A stretch of DNA of 64,000 nucleotides from contig JARWKL010000007.1 of NCBI GenBank assembly GCA_029961685.1, positions 10,687,406-10,751,405 on the forward strand, in the 5' to 3' direction. Both the position numbers and the translations under genes were made by a program. Under the pieces are notes generated by a model. It worked only from the letters and a program-made list of their open reading frames with translations, was not told the DNA's origin and did not search any database. The stretch's first letter is position 1; every line of letters starts with the position of its first letter. Source of the stretch: Aristolochia californica. Taxonomy: Eukaryota; Streptophyta; Magnoliopsida; Piperales; Aristolochiaceae. Positions 61,401-64,000 of this stretch are shown here, piece by piece.

Positions 61401-64000
61401 TTACAAAAATATGGCCCATTATGAATGATTGATCAATAAATCATTTTACAATCATCTATGATTGTTAGGTCAGCTTTTTTTGTAAAAGAACAAAATAATG
61501 GCTTTTTTGGCTAGGGTAAATATCCCACCGCACCCAAACTTGAGAATTTAATGAGGTTTAGATCCATAGGTCATCTTCATATTTAACATGTTTCAAGGAT
61601 GCTTATAGAAATTTAAAACATGTGTAGGATCAATTAGAAATCTCTTTCTGATAAACTTCCATGCTATTTGGGTTGAACAAGTGGAATTTCCCAAACGTGG
61701 ATATAAAAAATTTTGTGTTCATTTGTGGTGTGTGAATAAATTTTCTTCGCTTACTTTGTTGTTGTTCTAAACTTTTTGCATACATAAATTCTAAAATTTT
61801 CTTTTCGTTGTGATCTGTTTGCCATATCTTTTTTTTTTTTGTTACGAGAGATAAAGGGAAAAGTGAAAACTCAAGTTTTGATTTAAGGAAATAGTATACA
61901 TCTAAAAAAGAAATGCAAAAAATGAAGAGAGAGATAATTGCAAAAAGTGTCTGTAACTTTTAAGGATTGTAAACTCTTTCTAGTTTTTAGCTACCAAGTT
62001 TTGCAATCGTCGTGAAAAAAGTGGGGACGCGGGGGAATTTTTAGTTGAATGTTGACTCCCTATCCATAAGTGATTTCTTACAAAAATATAGCCCATTACT
62101 CATGAATGAGTGATAAATCACTACAATCATCTGTGATTGTTACATCAATTTTTTTGTAAATAGGAAAAAAATGGCTAGCTTGGCTCGGGAAAATATCTCA
62201 CCGCTCCCAAACTTGAGAATTTAATGAGGTCTAGATCTATAGGTCATATTCAACTTTAACATATTTCAAGCATGCATATCCACATTTAAAAAATGATTAG
62301 GATCAATTAGAAATCTCTTTCTTATAAAATTCCAAGATATCAGTGTTGACCTAGTGAAATTTCCCAAACTTGGATATCAAAACTTTTGTGTTCATTTGTG
62401 CTAAGTGAATAAATTTTATTTTTTTTACATTTGTTGTTGTTCTAAATTTTTTTCATACATAAACCCTAAAATGTTCTTTTTGTTGTGATCAGTTTGCCTT
62501 ATCTTTTTTGTTTATGAGAGATAAAGGGAAAAGTGAAAACTCATGTTTTGATTTAATGAAGAGGTATACATCTAAAATGGAAATGCACAAATGTAGAGAG
62601 ACAAAATTGCAAAAAGTGTCATTAAATTTTAGGGATTGTAAACTCTTTCTAGTATTTGTATATCAGGTTTTGCAATCATCGAGAAAAAAAGGGGGAGACG
62701 GGGGAAATTTTAGCTGAGTGTTGACTCCCAATCCATAAGTCATTTCTAACAAAAATATTGCCCGTTCCGGATGGTTGACCGATAAATCACTTTACAATCA
62801 ATCATCTATGATTGTTTGGTGAGCATTTTTTGTAAATAGGCAAAATAATGGCTTTTTCGGCTAGGGTAAATATCCCACCGCACCCAAACTTGAGAATTTA
62901 ATGGGGTTGGATCCATAGGTCATCTGCATCTTTAACAAGTTTCAAGCTTTCCTATTCAAATTTCAAACTTTTGTAGGATCAATTAGAAATCTCTTTCTGA
63001 TAAACTTTCAAGCTATCAAGGTTGAACTAGTGGAATTTCCCAAACATGGATATCAAAACTTTTGTGTTCATTTGTCGTGTGTGAATAAATTTTCTTCGCT
63101 TACATTGTTGTTGCTCTAAATTTTTTGCTTACATAAATTCTAAAATTTTCTTTTTGTTGTGATCTGTTTGCAATTTTTTTTTTTTTTTGTTAGTAGAGAT
63201 AAAGGGAAAAATGAAAACTCAAGTTCTGATTGAAGGAAAGAGTATACATCTAAAATAGAAATGCAAAAATGAAGAGAGAGATAATTGAAAAAAGTGTCTG
63301 TAACTTTAAAGGATTTTAAACTCTTTCTAGTTTTTACTTACCTGGTTTTGCAATCGTCGGGAAAAAATGGGGAGGCGGTCGAATTTTTAGCTGAGTGTTG
63401 ACTCCCTATCCATAAGTCATTTATTACAAAAATATAGCCCATTACTCATGATTGAGCGATAAATCACTATACAATCATCTATGATTGTTACGTCAGTTTT
63501 TTTGTAAAAGGGCAAAAAAATGGCTTGCTTGGCTCGAGAAAATATCTCACCTCTCCCGAACTTGAGAATTTAATGAGGTTTGGATCTATAGGTCATTTGC
63601 ATCTTTAACATATTTCAAGCATGCATGTCCACATATAAAACATGATTAGGGTCAATTAGAAATCTCTATCTTATAAAATTCCAAGCTATCAGGGTTGAAC
63701 TAATGGAATTTCCCAAAGTTGGATATCGAAACTTTTGTGTTCATTTGTGGTAAGTGAATAAATTTTCTTTGCTTGTAATTGTTGTTGTTCTAATTTTTTT
63801 GTAGACATAAACTCTAAAATTTTCTTTTTGTTGTGATCTGTTTGCCTTATCTTTCTTGCTTTCGAGAGATAAAGGGAAAAGTGAAAACTCAAGTTTTGAT
63901 TTAAGGAAAATGTATACATCTAAAATGGAACTGCACAAATGAAAGAGAGAAAATTGCAAAAAGTGTCTATAACTTTTAGGGATTGTAAAAACTTTCTAGT
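55461..64000 (+). repeat. Satellite array, subfamily B, last block
   Basis: B monomers continue to the window edge with landmarks near 55566, 56237, 56910, 57580, 58908, 59571, 60240, 60910, 61580, 62260, 62938 and 63610. Related pairs sharing rare variants are 56.75-57.65 kb with 61.4-62.33 kb (about 4.68 kb apart, seven monomers), and 56.32-57.25 kb with 62.34-63.28 kb (about 6.03 kb, nine monomers). The array does not end inside the window, and no gene is visible. Confidence 0.93.
61400..63280 (+). repeat. Two successive duplicates of the 56.3-57.6 kb segment
   Basis: Up to about 62335 the text follows 56.75-57.65 kb (GGCTTTTTTGGCTAGGG, TTAGCTACCAAGTTTTGC, GTGATTTCTTACAAAAATAT, AATGGCTAGCTTGGCTCGGG). 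From about 62340 it follows 56.32-57.25 kb instead (CAGTGTTGACCTAGTGAAAT, GATTTAATGAAGAGGTATAC, ACAATCAATCATCTATGATT, AAGTTTCAAGCTTTCCTATT). The switch is at CCAAGATATCAGTGTTGACC, combining left context from 57650 with right context from 56317. Confidence 0.8.

Noticed and set aside
1..64000. CRISPR array or other prokaryotic repeat system
   Set aside because: Units are about 668 bp and contiguous with no spacers of unique sequence, and the embedded element is a plant-type chromovirus.

Overview
This window contains no host genes. It is a long plant-type satellite DNA array, about 90 monomers of roughly 665-670 bp, interrupted by two insertions of one LTR-retrotransposon family. The eukaryotic and most likely flowering-plant origin is inferred from three things: a Ty3/gypsy chromovirus with a C-terminal chromodomain, an initiator-Met-tRNA-like primer binding site, and AT-rich long-monomer satellite DNA. 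A pericentromeric or other heterochromatic location is plausible but cannot be shown from sequence alone. No species assignment is made.

Layout: 1-1873 holds about three monomers in inverted orientation. An inversion point sits at about 1833-1873, and everything to the right of it is in one orientation. 1874-6258 and 11487-15620 are an 'A' monomer subfamily. 6259-11481 is a decayed but structurally complete retrotransposon of 5223 bp, coding on the minus strand. It has both LTRs, a 5-bp target duplication (CAATC), a primer binding site, a polypurine tract, and gag, protease, RT, RNase H, integrase and chromodomain remnants carrying 3 frameshifts and about 15 in-frame stops. 15170-15620 holds truncated monomers, after which the array becomes a 'B' subfamily with an extra CTGTTTGCC segment. 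24384-24799 is a solo LTR of the same family in the same orientation. The rest, to 64000, is B satellite.

Inside the B array there is higher-order structure. The clearest case is a three-monomer (about 2007 bp) higher-order repeat at about 35.1-41.85 kb. Mosaic segmental duplications offset by 2, 4, 6, 7, 9 and 10 monomers can be recognised from shared diagnostic variants. Several small recent duplications and microhomology-type deletions are also present. Each monomer carries three conspicuous elements that are mostly preserved: an 18-bp near-palindrome, an inverted repeat around a GCATGC core, and an isolated G-rich box in otherwise AT-rich DNA.

The many 60-100 aa open frames are the same few monomer segments read repeatedly. 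I do not regard them as genes. I see no tRNA, rRNA, CRISPR array, prokaryotic operon or clearly novel gene system. The most unusual observations are the near-identical monomer position of both retrotransposon insertions, the trimeric higher-order repeat with mosaic blocks, and the conserved palindromes and G-rich box.
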